Translations under genes and position numbers: made by a program
Assembly: GCA_019083985.1 (NCBI GenBank)
Contig: JAHRCV010000002.1
Span: forward strand, 310,001 to 374,000
Length of the DNA: 64,000 nucleotides
Source: Rhizobiales bacterium TNE-4
GTDB lineage: Bacteria; Pseudomonadota; Alphaproteobacteria; Rhizobiales; Beijerinckiaceae
Reading direction: 5' to 3'
Shown here: piece by piece, positions 38,371 through 51,163 of the stretch
Numbering within the stretch: the first letter of the stretch is position 1
Layout of the letters: the number at the start of each line of letters is the position of its first letter
Notes under the pieces: generated by a model
The model's input: the letters and a program-made list of their open reading frames with translations, nothing else
Databases searched by the model: none
What the model was told of the DNA's origin: nothing

Positions 38371-38399
38371 AAAAAACCGGCCCTGAGGCCGGTTTTTTA
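38371..38399. terminator. Bidirectional terminator between the TPR lipoprotein gene and pntB
   Basis: ACCGGCC and GGCCGGT pair around CTGA with AAAAAA before and TTTTTT after, so it can stop transcription from either side in this convergent gap. Confidence 0.9.
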
Positions 38400-38419
38400 T
38401 TTGTTCAAAGTCGAGCGCT

Positions 38420-39826
<1,407 letters not shown>

Positions 39827-39830
39827 CGTC

Positions 39831-40277
39831 TCAGCCCTTCTTCTTATACATCGCCAGCATACGCTGGGTGACGAGGAACCCGCCGAAGATATTGACGCTG
39901 GCAAGGATCAGCGCGCCAAAACCGAAGAGTCGCGCCCAACCGGTGCCAGCATCATTGCCCACCGCTTCAACGCCAACGGCGAGCAATGCGCCCACCACGA
40001 TCACGGACGAAATCGCATTCGTCACCGACATCAGCGGCGTGTGCAAAGCCGGCGTCACCGACCAGACGACGTAATAGCCGACGAAGACCGCAAGCACGAA
40101 AATGGCGAGCTGGAAAATGAACGGATCGATCGCGCCGCCCGAGGCGGCACTGGCCGCGCCGCCCAGTGCTGCACTCGCCTGCTCAAGATGCGTCTGCGCT
40201 TGCTGGGCTGCTTCTTTTGCGATTTTCGCAGCAGCCTGTGCGCGATCGAGGATTTGCTGGGCTGTATCATTGGCCAT
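39831..40277 (-). CDS. pntAB: NAD(P) transhydrogenase alpha subunit, membrane part (alpha2)
   Basis: A 148-residue membrane subunit. In alphaproteobacteria the alpha chain is split, with the nucleotide domain (pntAA) and this membrane part as separate genes. The N-terminal 60 residues are helical and rich in Ala/Gln; from about residue 60 there are three hydrophobic segments with [19 protein letters not shown], a conserved piece of the proton channel. It lies 11 bases after pntAA and four bases before pntB. Confidence 0.94.
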   Translation of the reverse strand: MANDTAQQILDRAQAAAKIAKEAAQQAQTHLEQASAALGGAASAASGGAIDPFIFQLAIFVLAVFVGYYVVWSVTPALHTPLMSVTNAISSVIVVGALLAVGVEAVGNDAGTGWARLFGFGALILASVNIFGGFLVTQRMLAMYKKKG

Positions 40278-40288
40278 GACAGATCTCC

Positions 40289-41428
40289 TCAGACTTGCGG
40301 CTTGAATTGCGGATGAACGATCGCGCCTTCGCGCGTGAGATTGGTGGCAGCCACCAATTCATCGTCCCAATTAACCGCGAGCACCTTCTCCTTCTTGTCG
40401 ACCATCGTCTCCAAGAAGGAATAAAGGTTTTTCGCATAAAGGCTCGACGCTGTGGCCGCGAGACGGCCTGGCACGTTGAGATAACCGAGGATTGTCACGC
40501 CATTCGGCGTCGTCACAGTCTCACCGGCCTTTGACCCGGCGACATTGCCGCCGCGTTCGACCGCGAGATCGACGATCACCGAACCCTGACGCATCGAAGC
40601 GACCATGGCTTCGGACACGAGCTTCGGCGCCGGACGTCCAGGGATCAAAGCGGTCGTGATGACGATATCTTGCTTGGCAATGTGTGAAGCGACGAGTTCG
40701 GCCTGCTTGGCCTGATACTCTTTCGACATTTCCTTAGCGTAGCCGCCTGACGTTTCCGCCTGTTTGAACTCGTCATCCTCAACGGCGACGAATTTCGCGC
40801 CGAGCGATTCAACTTGTTCCTTCGTGGCGGGCCGCACGTCAGTTGCCGTAACAACGGCACCCATGCGGCGTGCCGTGGCAATGGCCTGCAAACCGGCCAC
40901 GCCGACGCCCATGATGAAGATCTTCGCCGCAGGCACTGTGCCTGCTGCTGTCATCATCATCGGCAGTGCGCGACCGTAAGCGGCCGACGCGTCAACCACC
41001 GCGCGATAGCCCGCGAGGTTGGCTTGCGAGGAAAGAACGTCCATCACCTGCGCGCGCGTAATGCGCGGCATGAATTCCATCGCGAACGCGGCCAAGCCAG
41101 CATCGGCAAGCTTTTTCAGCGCATCTTCATGGCCGTAAGGGTCCATGATGCCGATGACGAGCGCGCCTTTTTTGATGCCAGCGATTTCGCTGTCATTGGG
41201 ACGGCGCACTTTGAGAACAATGTCAGCGTCCGCCAGAGCACCGCGCGCATCAGGCGCAATGTCTGCGCCCGCCGTGGTGTAGTCAGCGTCGGTGATACCG
41301 GACTTAAGCCCGGCTCCAGCCTCGATGCGGATCTCCGCACCGAGCGCCTTCAATTTTTTGACCGTTTCAGGCGTCGCCGCAACGCGGCTTTCCTGTGGGT
41401 CGCTTTCTGTGATGACGGCAATGCGCAT
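40289..41428 (-). CDS. pntAA: NAD(P) transhydrogenase alpha subunit, NAD-binding part (alpha1)
   Basis: A 379-residue cytosolic NAD(H)-binding subunit of the transhydrogenase. It belongs to the alanine dehydrogenase/PNT family: [20 protein letters not shown] at the N-terminus, the helix with [21 protein letters not shown], and the Rossmann segment [21 protein letters not shown]. The ATG at 41426-41428 fits the family start; a GTG two codons earlier is possible. First gene of the pnt operon. Confidence 0.96.
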   Translation of the reverse strand: MRIAVITESDPQESRVAATPETVKKLKALGAEIRIEAGAGLKSGITDADYTTAGADIAPDARGALADADIVLKVRRPNDSEIAGIKKGALVIGIMDPYGHEDALKKLADAGLAAFAMEFMPRITRAQVMDVLSSQANLAGYRAVVDASAAYGRALPMMMTAAGTVPAAKIFIMGVGVAGLQAIATARRMGAVVTATDVRPATKEQVESLGAKFVAVEDDEFKQAETSGGYAKEMSKEYQAKQAELVASHIAKQDIVITTALIPGRPAPKLVSEAMVASMRQGSVIVDLAVERGGNVAGSKAGETVTTPNGVTILGYLNVPGRLAATASSLYAKNLYSFLETMVDKKEKVLAVNWDDELVAATNLTREGAIVHPQFKPQV

Positions 41429-41488
41429 CGGCACTCTCCGGAAACGAAACGACCCAGATCAAAGGGCGGTCCTAGGACCGTATCTAGG

Positions 41489-41629
41489 TCAGACCAGGAA
41501 AATGGCCATGCCTACGACAATGGCACACACGGCAATCGTGCTCCATTTCACAAAGGTCACGAAGTGCTCATAGGTGCGCTCGTGCTCAGGATAGTCCATT
41601 CCGGTGCCTTGTGAGTGCGATTCAGCCAT
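41489..41629 (-). CDS. aa3-type cytochrome c oxidase subunit IV
   Basis: A 46-residue protein: a short charged N-terminus with YPEHERTYEHFVTFVKW, then one transmembrane helix STIAVCAIVVGMAIFLV to the end. This is the pattern of the small subunit IV of bacterial aa3-type oxidases, which is loosely associated with subunit I and easily missed in annotation. The start ATG (41627-41629) has GGGGAC upstream. It stands alone between ccmB and pntAA; no other oxidase subunit gene is in the window. Confidence 0.85.
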   Translation of the reverse strand: MAESHSQGTGMDYPEHERTYEHFVTFVKWSTIAVCAIVVGMAIFLV

Positions 41630-41706
41630 TTTAGTCCCCAAAAAGGTCAGTAAACCTCCGGAGGCTTTACAGCATGGTCGAAAACCGTGCAATCGGCCGA
41701 AGGGCG

Positions 41707-42369
41707 TTACCCACCTGCATGCCGGAGCGAAGCAGCCCCGGCGATAACCCCAGCGACGACGGCAAACAGGCTTGCTGCGATAAGCAGCATCAACGGCGGG
41801 GCGAAAGGGGTTGTGGCTTCCAACACCGCATTGGACGCAGCCACCCCAAAAATCAGCACGGGCACCATCAAAGGCATCACGAGAATGGGCAGGATCAGCC
41901 CCCCGCGCCTCAGTCCCGCCGTCAAAGCGGCACCGACCACGCCTAAAAAGGTGAGAGCCGGCGTTCCGACCAAGAGGGTCAAGGTCACAGCCCCCAGCAC
42001 GACAGGTTGAAGCGCCAAGAGCAGCCCGAGCAAGGGGGCGGCGAGAACGAGCGGCAGACCCGTTGCGAGCCAATGGGCCAGGCCTTTGGCGAGAACGATC
42101 AAGGGCAAGGGCAGCGGCGACATCAAGAGCAGGTCGAGCGAGCCATCCTCTTCCTCAGCCTGAAAGATCCGGTCGAGGCCCAAAAGGGTCGCCAACATGG
42201 CCGCCACCCAGAGGATCGCCGCACCAATGCGGGACAAGAGGTTGAGATCGGGCCCGACGGCGAACGGCATGACCGTGACAAGCGACAGGAAGAAGACAAG
42301 CCCCATCGCCCCGCCGCCGCCAATGCGGGTTGCTAGCTTGAGATCCCGACGGACGAGCGCCCAGAACAT
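41707..42369 (-). CDS. ccmB: Haem exporter protein CcmB
   Basis: Membrane subunit of the cytochrome c maturation system I transporter. The 220-residue protein has six hydrophobic segments and the CcmB start FWALVRRDLKLATRIGGGGAMG, with EEEDGSLDLLLMSPLPLP as a further conserved loop. Its ATG shares one base with the ccmA stop (TGATG). The expected next gene, ccmC, is missing; pntAA and oxidase subunit IV follow instead. Confidence 0.95.
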   Translation of the reverse strand: MFWALVRRDLKLATRIGGGGAMGLVFFLSLVTVMPFAVGPDLNLLSRIGAAILWVAAMLATLLGLDRIFQAEEEDGSLDLLLMSPLPLPLIVLAKGLAHWLATGLPLVLAAPLLGLLLALQPVVLGAVTLTLLVGTPALTFLGVVGAALTAGLRRGGLILPILVMPLMVPVLIFGVAASNAVLEATTPFAPPLMLLIAASLFAVVAGVIAGAASLRHAGG

Positions 42370-42971
42370 CAGCCCCTCCCCCCGAGATCGAGCGTGCGGG
42401 CAGATACGCCAAGCGGATCGTGGGTGGCGGCCAGAATGATCCCGCCTTCAGCGAGATGACGGGCCATCAACCCAGCCAACCTGTCGCGCGAGGCCGCATC
42501 GAGTGCTGATTGCGGCTCATCAAGCAGCCAGACGGGGCGACGCGCCACAAGCAAGCGGGCGAATGCAAGACGCCGCCTTTGCCCAGCAGACAAATAGCCA
42601 GAGGGCAGACCCGCCGCATGGGTCAGGCCAACAATCGCCAGCGCCTCATCGGGCGGCAACGCAGCGTTTCCAAGCATGGTCTGCCAGAACGCGAGCTGTT
42701 CGCGCGGCGTCAAAACCGGCTTCAGCGCATCGCGATGGCCAACATAATGGCAAAGCTCCGCCGGCGGCGTGTCATCGGGCGTGGGCTCAAGCCCGATGCG
42801 GCCTGACATAATGGGGAGCAAGCCAGCAATGACGCGCAGAAGCGTTGATTTGCCAGCCCCGTTCGGCCCGACAATGGCGAGCGCCTCCCCGGCTCCGGCC
42901 TCAAAGGTGAGGCTGTCGAAGACCACCCGGGATGACCTTCGGCAGGCCAGACTATCGGCAAAAAGCCGCAT
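42369..42971 (-). CDS. ccmA: Haem exporter ATP-binding protein CcmA
   Basis: A 200-residue ATPase of the ccmABCD complex, which releases haem from CcmE during cytochrome c maturation. Walker [10 protein letters not shown] lies at 35-43, the signature is [15 protein letters not shown] (LSAGQ instead of LSGGQ, usual for CcmA), and Walker B is [12 protein letters not shown]. The protein is short, as expected for the family. It is divergent from acnA. Confidence 0.95.
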   Translation of the reverse strand: MRLFADSLACRRSSRVVFDSLTFEAGAGEALAIVGPNGAGKSTLLRVIAGLLPIMSGRIGLEPTPDDTPPAELCHYVGHRDALKPVLTPREQLAFWQTMLGNAALPPDEALAIVGLTHAAGLPSGYLSAGQRRRLAFARLLVARRPVWLLDEPQSALDAASRDRLAGLMARHLAEGGIILAATHDPLGVSARTLDLGGRG

Positions 42972-43146
42972 GGATAGGTGTGACTCCGGAGCCTCAAACG
43001 ACTTTCGTCATGTAGCGGTTTTGTTTGGAATTATCTATAAGCAAACCGGCTGCGCCGACGCTGATCGCGTGGGGAACTCGGGCACTCCCGAGACGGCGCG
43101 TGTGTCAACACTTTGGCCGCAACATGAACCCCGAGAGGATTTCGCC

Positions 43147-45861
<2,715 letters not shown>

Positions 45862-45884
45862 TCACGGATAAAGCCACAGATATG

Positions 45885-45914
45885 AAAACCGCCGGGGAAA
45901 CCCGGCGGTTTTTT
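45885..45914. terminator. Bidirectional terminator after acnA
   Basis: AAACCGCCGGG pairs with CCCGGCGGTTT around GAAA, followed by a T run on the plus strand. It overlaps the 3' end region of the convergent DUF4314 gene and can serve both. Confidence 0.88.
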
Positions 45915-46132
45915 TATTGAATATCGTCGTGAAGCTCGACCCGGTCAGGTGGCACAAACACCGCACATTTGATGTCGCAATCCCAATGCACATCATAACG
46001 CATCGAACCAAGTGTTGTGACGTTGGCCTTGACGATTGTGCCGAGCGTGCCTTCAGGCATCGGATCCCGATCACCGATCAGCAGCACAAGCTTCACCCGA
46101 TCGCCATCTTTCATTTTAGTGTAGCAGATCAT
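45914..46132 (-). CDS. DUF4314-like small protein
   Basis: A 72-residue protein with MKDGDRVKLVLLIGDRDPMPEGTLGTIV in pieces (conserved pattern GDRV.L....D..P...GT.GTV) and DVHWDCDIKCAVFVPPDRVEL, which looks like the DUF4314 beta-barrel family of unknown function. I start at the ATG at 46130-46132 because GGGAGAGGGTGG precedes it; other in-frame ATGs at 46168 and 46114 are possible. It stands alone between acnA and the Rid gene. Confidence 0.68.
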   Translation of the reverse strand: MICYTKMKDGDRVKLVLLIGDRDPMPEGTLGTIVKANVTTLGSMRYDVHWDCDIKCAVFVPPDRVELHDDIQ

Positions 46133-46218
46133 CCACCCTCTCCCCATCGGGGCTGTGTCTCTGCACACTCAATGTTCAAGGATGAGAGAGGTTCCGCCGG
46201 TCACACGAGGTTCGGCCG

Positions 46219-46602
46219 CTATCGCAGCTTTGCTGTCACTTCGATCTCAACCTTCATCTCCGGCCGGAGAAGACCCGCAACAACGTAAATCCCCGCTGCC
46301 GGGCGAATGGCGCCGAAAACTTCGCCGCAAACGGCGAGGACCGGCTCGCAATAGGCGCGATCCGTTACGAAATATTGCGCGCGTACGACATCGGCGAGCG
46401 ACACGCCCGCCTCCTCCAAAACTTTCGCGACCGTTGCGAAGATATTGCGCGCTTGTTCGGCCGGATCCTCAGGCATTGTCATCGTGGCGTAATCATACCC
46501 CGTTGTCCCCGACACAAAGACAAAGCCACCATCGATGACGGCACGCGAATAACCGAACGCGGCCTCGAAAGGCGAACCAGTGGAGATCAATTGGCGCGGC
46601 AT
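46219..46602 (-). CDS. Rid-family protein lacking the catalytic arginine
   Basis: A 127-residue YjgF/YER057c/UK114 family protein. The fold markers are FVFVSGTTGYDYAT, the helix with EQARNIFATVAKVLEEAG and VRAQYFVTD. In true RidA enzymes a P-A-R-S/T motif carries the arginine that binds the imine substrate; here the matching segment reads RPAAGIYVVAGL, with Ala at the Arg position (residue 103). It therefore belongs to one of the Rid subgroups not shown to be imine deaminases. It precedes the LysE exporter gene in reverse order, with the LysE stop just upstream of its start. Confidence 0.87.
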   Translation of the reverse strand: MPRQLISTGSPFEAAFGYSRAVIDGGFVFVSGTTGYDYATMTMPEDPAEQARNIFATVAKVLEEAGVSLADVVRAQYFVTDRAYCEPVLAVCGEVFGAIRPAAGIYVVAGLLRPEMKVEIEVTAKLR

Positions 46603-46610
46603 GGGGCCTC

Positions 46611-47255
46611 CTAACGCGCGAACAAAAGCCGTGCGGCAAACGCCGTCATCAGCGCCGCAAAGCCGTAATCAAAACCCCGCATCACACGCGGCGAACTTTG
46701 CATGAAGGTGGTGAAACGCCCAGCCATCACGATAATGGCCCCCGAGACCGGCATGCCGATCATCAAAAACCAAAGCCCAAGAAACAATAATCGCGCGCTC
46801 GCTTGTGCGTCGCCCGCCTCCACGAATTGCGGCAGAAAGGTCACAAAGAACATCACAACTTTCGGATTGGTGAGGTTGATGCCAAGACCGACCAGAAAAT
46901 CGCGCGAGAATGGCCGCTGCTCTTGTGGCGCTTCCTGAATATGGAAAGACGAGCCATGCCGCACGGCGCCAATCGCCAGCCAGACGAGATAGGAAGCACC
47001 CACACACTTAACAACGGTAAAGGCTGTGGCGGATGCAGCCAACAAAGCCGAGAGGCCGAACGCCGCAAGCAGTGCATGCACGATCAATCCGGCGGATGCC
47101 CCCAGCATCGCAGCAAACCCGGCGCGCCGCCCGCCGGAGACTGTTCGTGAAATAAAGAGCGCCATATCGGGGCCAGGCGTGATGGCAATGAAAAACACCG
47201 CCGCCGAATAGGCGAAGAGAACAGGCAATGTGGGGAGAAAGGAAAAATCGCTCAT
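46611..47255 (-). CDS. LysE-family exporter
   Basis: A 214-residue inner-membrane protein with about six hydrophobic segments and the family N-terminus FFIAITPGPDMALFISRTVSGGRRAGFAA in pieces, the GPD motif being diagnostic of LysE/RhtB exporters. Members export amino acids (lysine, threonine, homoserine and others). It is eight bases upstream of the Rid-family gene, so the two are likely cotranscribed. A link between amino-acid export and metabolite-damage control is possible but inferred. Confidence 0.9.
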   Translation of the reverse strand: MSDFSFLPTLPVLFAYSAAVFFIAITPGPDMALFISRTVSGGRRAGFAAMLGASAGLIVHALLAAFGLSALLAASATAFTVVKCVGASYLVWLAIGAVRHGSSFHIQEAPQEQRPFSRDFLVGLGINLTNPKVVMFFVTFLPQFVEAGDAQASARLLFLGLWFLMIGMPVSGAIIVMAGRFTTFMQSSPRVMRGFDYGFAALMTAFAARLLFAR

Positions 47256-47410
47256 GGGCGATTTGTGCCTGAACCGCGCGCTTCAGACCACCCGTTTTCT
47301 GCGCATCGCCTCCCTCCTCACGGCAAGGAGGCCGAAGCCCTACGCGGCAATCCATGGCCCACCATACACCCGCGGACCGCCACAGCGCTTACGCATGACG
47401 AGAAGCGAAT

Positions 47411-48607
47411 TTACCGCCCGGCCTTTAGCGCATCGAGCACTTTGCCGGAGGCGCGCCCATCGCGCGGCAGGCCGATCTTGACCTGATAATCCGCGATTGC
47501 CTGCCGCGTCTTGGTGCCAATGGCGCCATCGGGTTCGCCAACATCGTAGCCGCGCTTGTTGAGAAGCGCCTGCAACTCTTTACGTTCGACGCGCGACAGG
47601 CCGCGATCATCCGTTGGCCATGGCGTACGGAAGGGACCACCCCCACGCAGACGGTCGGACAGATGCGCAATCGCCAGTGCGTAACTTTCGGCCGCGTTAT
47701 AGGCATAGATCGCATCGAAATTTTTCGTGACGAGAAAAGCCGGACCATTCACGCCCGCCGGAATGATCAGGCCAGCCTGACCCGATGACGGCATCGGCTT
47801 ACCATCGGCGCGGCGGACACCTGATGTCGACCATTGCGAAAAATCGCGTTTCTTGGTGCGACCCGCCAGCGACGCATTGAAGCCTTGCGGCAGGATGACT
47901 TCGAAGCCCCAAATCTGCCCGGGGACCCATCCCGCCTTTTTCAAATAATTTGCAGTCGAGCCCAAAGCGTCGGGAATGGAATCGACGAGATCGGCGCGGC
48001 CATCGCCATCATGATCCACCGCATTGCGCAGATAGGTCGACGGCATGAACTGCGTATGCCCAAACGCGCCGGCCCATGACCCCACAAGATGGTTCGGATC
48101 GACATCGCCACGCTGCAGGATGGTGAGTGTCGCGATCAATTCGCCGCGGAAAAATTGTTGCCGCCGTCCATAACACGACAACGTCGCTAGCGATTGCACG
48201 AGGGGGCGCTTGCCAATGGCGCGACCATAATCGCTTTCCACGCCCCACACGGCAATCACAGTGGCGGGATCGACACCATATTTCTGCTGCGCGGACGCCA
48301 AGGGTGCAGCATATTGCTTGAGCATGGCACGACCATCGACAACACGCTGATCATCGACAAGCGCGGCGAGGTAATCCCAAATCGGCGTTTTGAATTCGGG
48401 TTGGAAATCGAGAAACTCCAACACCTTCATATCAGGCTGCAAACCACGGGTCGCTGCATCGAAAGTGGCCGCCGTGACACCCTTCGCAGCCGCATCCGCT
48501 TTGAGGCCCGAAAGACAGGCCCGAAAATCTTGCGCCGACGCCGAGAGCGTGGCTGGAATCGAAACGGCGGCGCCAAGCGCCGCCGCCACAATCAAACGCG
48601 CGATCAT
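47411..48607 (-). CDS. Lytic murein transglycosylase with peptidoglycan-binding domain
   Basis: A secreted enzyme of about 398 residues that cleaves peptidoglycan glycan strands with anhydro-sugar formation. A signal peptide ends near ASAQ (about residue 26). The MltB-type (SLT_2) domain follows with the catalytic Glu in VWGVESDYGR and the SWAGAFGHTQFMPSTYL motif. A C-terminal PG_binding_1 domain (about 335-395) contains LQALLNKRGYDVGEPDGAIG. The start ATG at 48605-48607 has GAGG spaced properly; an in-frame ATG at 48628 would add seven residues and overlap leuD. Confidence 0.92.
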   Translation of the reverse strand: MIARLIVAAALGAAVSIPATLSASAQDFRACLSGLKADAAAKGVTAATFDAATRGLQPDMKVLEFLDFQPEFKTPIWDYLAALVDDQRVVDGRAMLKQYAAPLASAQQKYGVDPATVIAVWGVESDYGRAIGKRPLVQSLATLSCYGRRQQFFRGELIATLTILQRGDVDPNHLVGSWAGAFGHTQFMPSTYLRNAVDHDGDGRADLVDSIPDALGSTANYLKKAGWVPGQIWGFEVILPQGFNASLAGRTKKRDFSQWSTSGVRRADGKPMPSSGQAGLIIPAGVNGPAFLVTKNFDAIYAYNAAESYALAIAHLSDRLRGGGPFRTPWPTDDRGLSRVERKELQALLNKRGYDVGEPDGAIGTKTRQAIADYQVKIGLPRDGRASGKVLDALKAGR

Positions 48608-48618
48608 CACGCGAAACC

Positions 48619-49224
48619 TCAGAGCCATGGCCGCGACTGCGCCGCCTTTTCTTCATAGGTCTTGATCGACGTCGCCTTTTCCATCGTCAACCCGATGTCG
48701 TCGAGACCGTTCATGAGGCAATGCTTGCGGAACGGATCCATCTCGAACTTGATCGCGCCACCATCAGGGCCACGAATTTCCTGCGCTTCAAGATCGATCG
48801 TCAGGGTCGAGTTCGAACCGCGATCAGCATCATCGAACAGCTTGTCGAGATCTTCCTGCGAAACCTTGATCGGCAGAATGCCGTTCTTGAAGCAGTTATT
48901 ATAAAAAATGTCGGCAAAGCTCGTCGAGATCACGCAACGAATACCAAAATCGAGCAGGGCCCACGGCGCATGCTCGCGCGAGGAGCCGCAGCCGAAATTG
49001 TCACCCGCCACGAGGATCTGCGCCTTGCGATAGGCTGGCTTGTTCAGCACGAAATCCGGATTTTCGGTGCCGTCTTCCTTGAAGCGCATTTCTGCGAAGA
49101 GACCCGTTCCCAATCCGGTGCGCTTGATCGTCTTCAGATATTGCTTCGGAATGATCATGTCCGTGTCGATGTTCATGATCTTCAGGGGCGCGGCGACGCC
49201 GGTCAGGGTGGTGAACTTGTCCAT
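48619..49224 (-). CDS. leuD: 3-isopropylmalate dehydratase small subunit
   Basis: The swivel subunit of isopropylmalate isomerase in leucine synthesis, which works with LeuC. The 201-residue protein begins [26 protein letters not shown] in sense and carries the [17 protein letters not shown] motif that contacts substrate. The start is set at 49222-49224 by this conserved N-terminus; the longer upstream frame overlaps the divergent metC leader. leuC is not adjacent in the window. Confidence 0.96.
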   Translation of the reverse strand: MDKFTTLTGVAAPLKIMNIDTDMIIPKQYLKTIKRTGLGTGLFAEMRFKEDGTENPDFVLNKPAYRKAQILVAGDNFGCGSSREHAPWALLDFGIRCVISTSFADIFYNNCFKNGILPIKVSQEDLDKLFDDADRGSNSTLTIDLEAQEIRGPDGGAIKFEMDPFRKHCLMNGLDDIGLTMEKATSIKTYEEKAAQSRPWL

Positions 49225-49342
49225 GGATGCGCCTCGAATAGGGTGGGCCGGATTTGCGCCGGTTTCTAGCAGAGGGGCGCGGTGAAGGGTAGTCTGCCCT
49301 GCGTCGGGGGCCCATTGAAGGGGAGCCCATTCCCGGCTAATC

Positions 49343-49373
49343 GGCTTCCTCCTGCCCCGTTGAGGTTGAAGCC
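49343..49373 (+). promoter_or_regulatory. Hairpin overlapping the ribosome site of the metC-type gene
   Basis: GGCTTC (49343-49348) pairs with GAAGCC (49368-49373), which abuts the ATG; inside, CTC pairs with the GAG of the Shine-Dalgarno GAGG. The site could slow translation initiation until the stem opens. Confidence 0.3.
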
Positions 49374-50582
49374 ATGGCCCGCACCCCCAAAACCCCGTCC
49401 AAGAAGCCCGCTCCTGCCAAGACAGGCTGGTCAAAGCGCACGCTGACGGCGCAGGCCATGGGCGGGATTGATGAGGAAACCCGCGGCGTCGTCCGGCCGA
49501 TCCACGTCGCGACCACGTTCATCCGTGATCCCGACAACGCCTATTCCTCAGGCTTCATCTATGGCCGCCCTGACAATGAGACGGTGCGCGAGACCGAAGC
49601 CATCATCGCCATGTGGGAAGACGCCAAGGCGGCGATGCTGTTTTCGTCCGGTATGGCAGCCGCCACCTCGATCTTTCTGGCGCTGAACCCGGGCGATCAT
49701 GTCATCGCGCCGAAGGTGATGTATTGGTCCCTGCGCAATTGGCTGAAGAACGATGCTGTCCGGCTCGGACTCAACGTCGAATTCGTTGACGGCACTGACA
49801 CGGCCGCTGTGAAAGCTGCTGTCCGCAAAGGTCAAACCAAGCTGATCTGGGCGGAGACACCCTCCAATCCGATGTGGAGCGTCGCCGACCTTTCAGCGTT
49901 GGCTGACATCGCGCACAAAGCGGGCGCGCGCCTGGCCGTTGATTCAACCTGCGCCACGCCCGTTTTCTCGCAGCCGCTGACGCTCGGCGCCGACATCGTT
50001 ATGCACGCAGCGACAAAATCGATGAATGGCCATTCCGACGTTGTCGCCGGCGCGCTTGCCACAGCGAAGGATGATGAATTCTGGCAGCGTATTGCCGCCA
50101 ACCGCAAAAATCTTGGTGCGATCCTCGGCCCGTTTGAAGCGTTTTTGCTGATGCGCGGCTTGCGTACGCTTGATCTCCGCGTCCGCGCGGCGTCGGCCAA
50201 TGCGATGGAACTCGCAAAGCGCTTTTCCGAACATCCATCCGTCGCGGAAGTGCTCTATCCCGGCCTGCCATCACATCCGCAATATCAGCTTGCGAAAAAA
50301 CAGATGAAGGGCGGCTTCGGCCATATGCTGTCGGTCCGCGTGAAAGGCGGCGAAGCCAGCGCTGTGGCCACGGCAGCAGCCGTCGAACTCTGGAAGCGTG
50401 CAACCTCACTCGGCGGCGTCGAAAGCCTGATCGAGCATCGCGCTTCGATTGAGGGCGAAGGAACACCCTGCCCGCCCGATCTGTTGCGGCTTTCGGCCGG
50501 CATTGAAGATGTCGACGATCTTTATGCTGACCTCGATCAGGCGCTGCGCCGCGCCACCGGGCGTAGCAACCGCAAGAAGTAA
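49374..50582 (+). CDS. metC: Cystathionine beta-lyase / Cys-Met metabolism PLP enzyme
   Basis: A 402-residue PLP-dependent enzyme of the Cys/Met metabolism family. Lys215 in [18 protein letters not shown] binds PLP, and the substrate segments [13 protein letters not shown] and [14 protein letters not shown] are present. The C-terminal [14 protein letters not shown] is typical. The branch is commonly annotated as cystathionine beta-lyase, making homocysteine for methionine, though sequence alone does not exclude gamma-lyase or synthase activity. The start follows the hairpin at 49343-49373. It is divergent from leuD. Confidence 0.9.
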   Translation: MARTPKTPSKKPAPAKTGWSKRTLTAQAMGGIDEETRGVVRPIHVATTFIRDPDNAYSSGFIYGRPDNETVRETEAIIAMWEDAKAAMLFSSGMAAATSIFLALNPGDHVIAPKVMYWSLRNWLKNDAVRLGLNVEFVDGTDTAAVKAAVRKGQTKLIWAETPSNPMWSVADLSALADIAHKAGARLAVDSTCATPVFSQPLTLGADIVMHAATKSMNGHSDVVAGALATAKDDEFWQRIAANRKNLGAILGPFEAFLLMRGLRTLDLRVRAASANAMELAKRFSEHPSVAEVLYPGLPSHPQYQLAKKQMKGGFGHMLSVRVKGGEASAVATAAAVELWKRATSLGGVESLIEHRASIEGEGTPCPPDLLRLSAGIEDVDDLYADLDQALRRATGRSNRKK

Positions 50583-50587
50583 GACAA

Positions 50588-51049
50588 TCAGACGGGCAAA
50601 AGCCCGTCACTCTTCACTTCTTCCATGACGACATAGGTCCGCGTCTCCTTCACGCCGGGCAGGCCAAGCACGACGTCGCCGAGAAAACGCCGATAGGCGT
50701 TCATATCGGCGACACGCGTCTTCACGAGATAATCAAACCCGCCGCCGACCATATGGCATTCGAGCACTTCGGGCGCGCGGCGCACGGCGGCGGCAAACTT
50801 TTCGAACACATCCGCGGTCGTCTTATCGAGACCAACCTCGATGAACACCAAGAGCTCGCGCCCGAGCTTGGCCGGATCGAGCATGGCGCGGAACCCGGTG
50901 ACATACCCATCCCGCAACAGCCGTTTCAGGCGCTCGCTGGTCGCGGTAGGGGAAAGGCCAATTTTGTCAGCGAGTTCGACGGTGGCGAGGCGACCGTCTT
51001 CTTGTAGCAATTTCAAGATCTTACGATCAGTACGGTCGATCTTTTCCAT
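50588..51049 (-). CDS. putR: Lrp/AsnC-family regulator, probable PutR
   Basis: A 153-residue regulator with an N-terminal winged helix-turn-helix (about 5-50: DRKILKLLQEDGRLATVELA and LSPTATSERLKRLLRDGYV) and a C-terminal RAM/AsnC effector domain. It is divergent from putA with a 114-base gap carrying palindromes suited to an Lrp-type operator. In alphaproteobacteria the divergent Lrp-type PutR activates putA in response to proline; this role is inferred from position and family. Confidence 0.87.
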   Translation of the reverse strand: MEKIDRTDRKILKLLQEDGRLATVELADKIGLSPTATSERLKRLLRDGYVTGFRAMLDPAKLGRELLVFIEVGLDKTTADVFEKFAAAVRRAPEVLECHMVGGGFDYLVKTRVADMNAYRRFLGDVVLGLPGVKETRTYVVMEEVKSDGLLPV

Positions 51050-51075
51050 AGCTTTCTCTATGTAAGCTCTATTTC

Positions 51076-51092
51076 ATAGTGTTTTTCACTAT
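51076..51092. promoter_or_regulatory. Candidate PutR operator
   Basis: ATAGTG and CACTAT flank TTTTT in the putR-putA intergenic region, and a looser CTATTTCATAG palindrome overlaps it to the left. Such AT-rich dyads are typical of Lrp-family sites. It lies about 72 bases upstream of the putA start. Confidence 0.45.
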
Positions 51093-51133
51093 AAACAGAT
51101 TAAAACGCCCATTGAAACCCCGGCCTGCCTTGC

Positions 51134-51162
51134 GGAATCTCCTTTCAGCCTTCGGAGATTCC
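51134..51162 (+). promoter_or_regulatory. Hairpin that buries the putA ribosome site
   Basis: GGAATCTCC (51134-51142) and GGAGATTCC (51154-51162) form a perfect nine-pair stem with an 11-base loop. The 3' arm contains the GGAG Shine-Dalgarno and ends one base before the putA ATG. If it forms, ribosome access would be blocked. Confidence 0.55.
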
Positions 51163-51163
51163 C

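Noticed and set aside
42972-43146. Iron-responsive operator (Irr or RirA box) upstream of acnA
   Set aside because: The AT-rich TTGGAATTATCTATAAGC stretch is suggestive of a promoter -10 region but does not match an iron box well enough to claim.
49225-49373. SAM-type riboswitch before the metC-type gene
   Set aside because: I could not find the conserved pseudoknot core of SAM-II or the junction of other SAM riboswitches in this gap.
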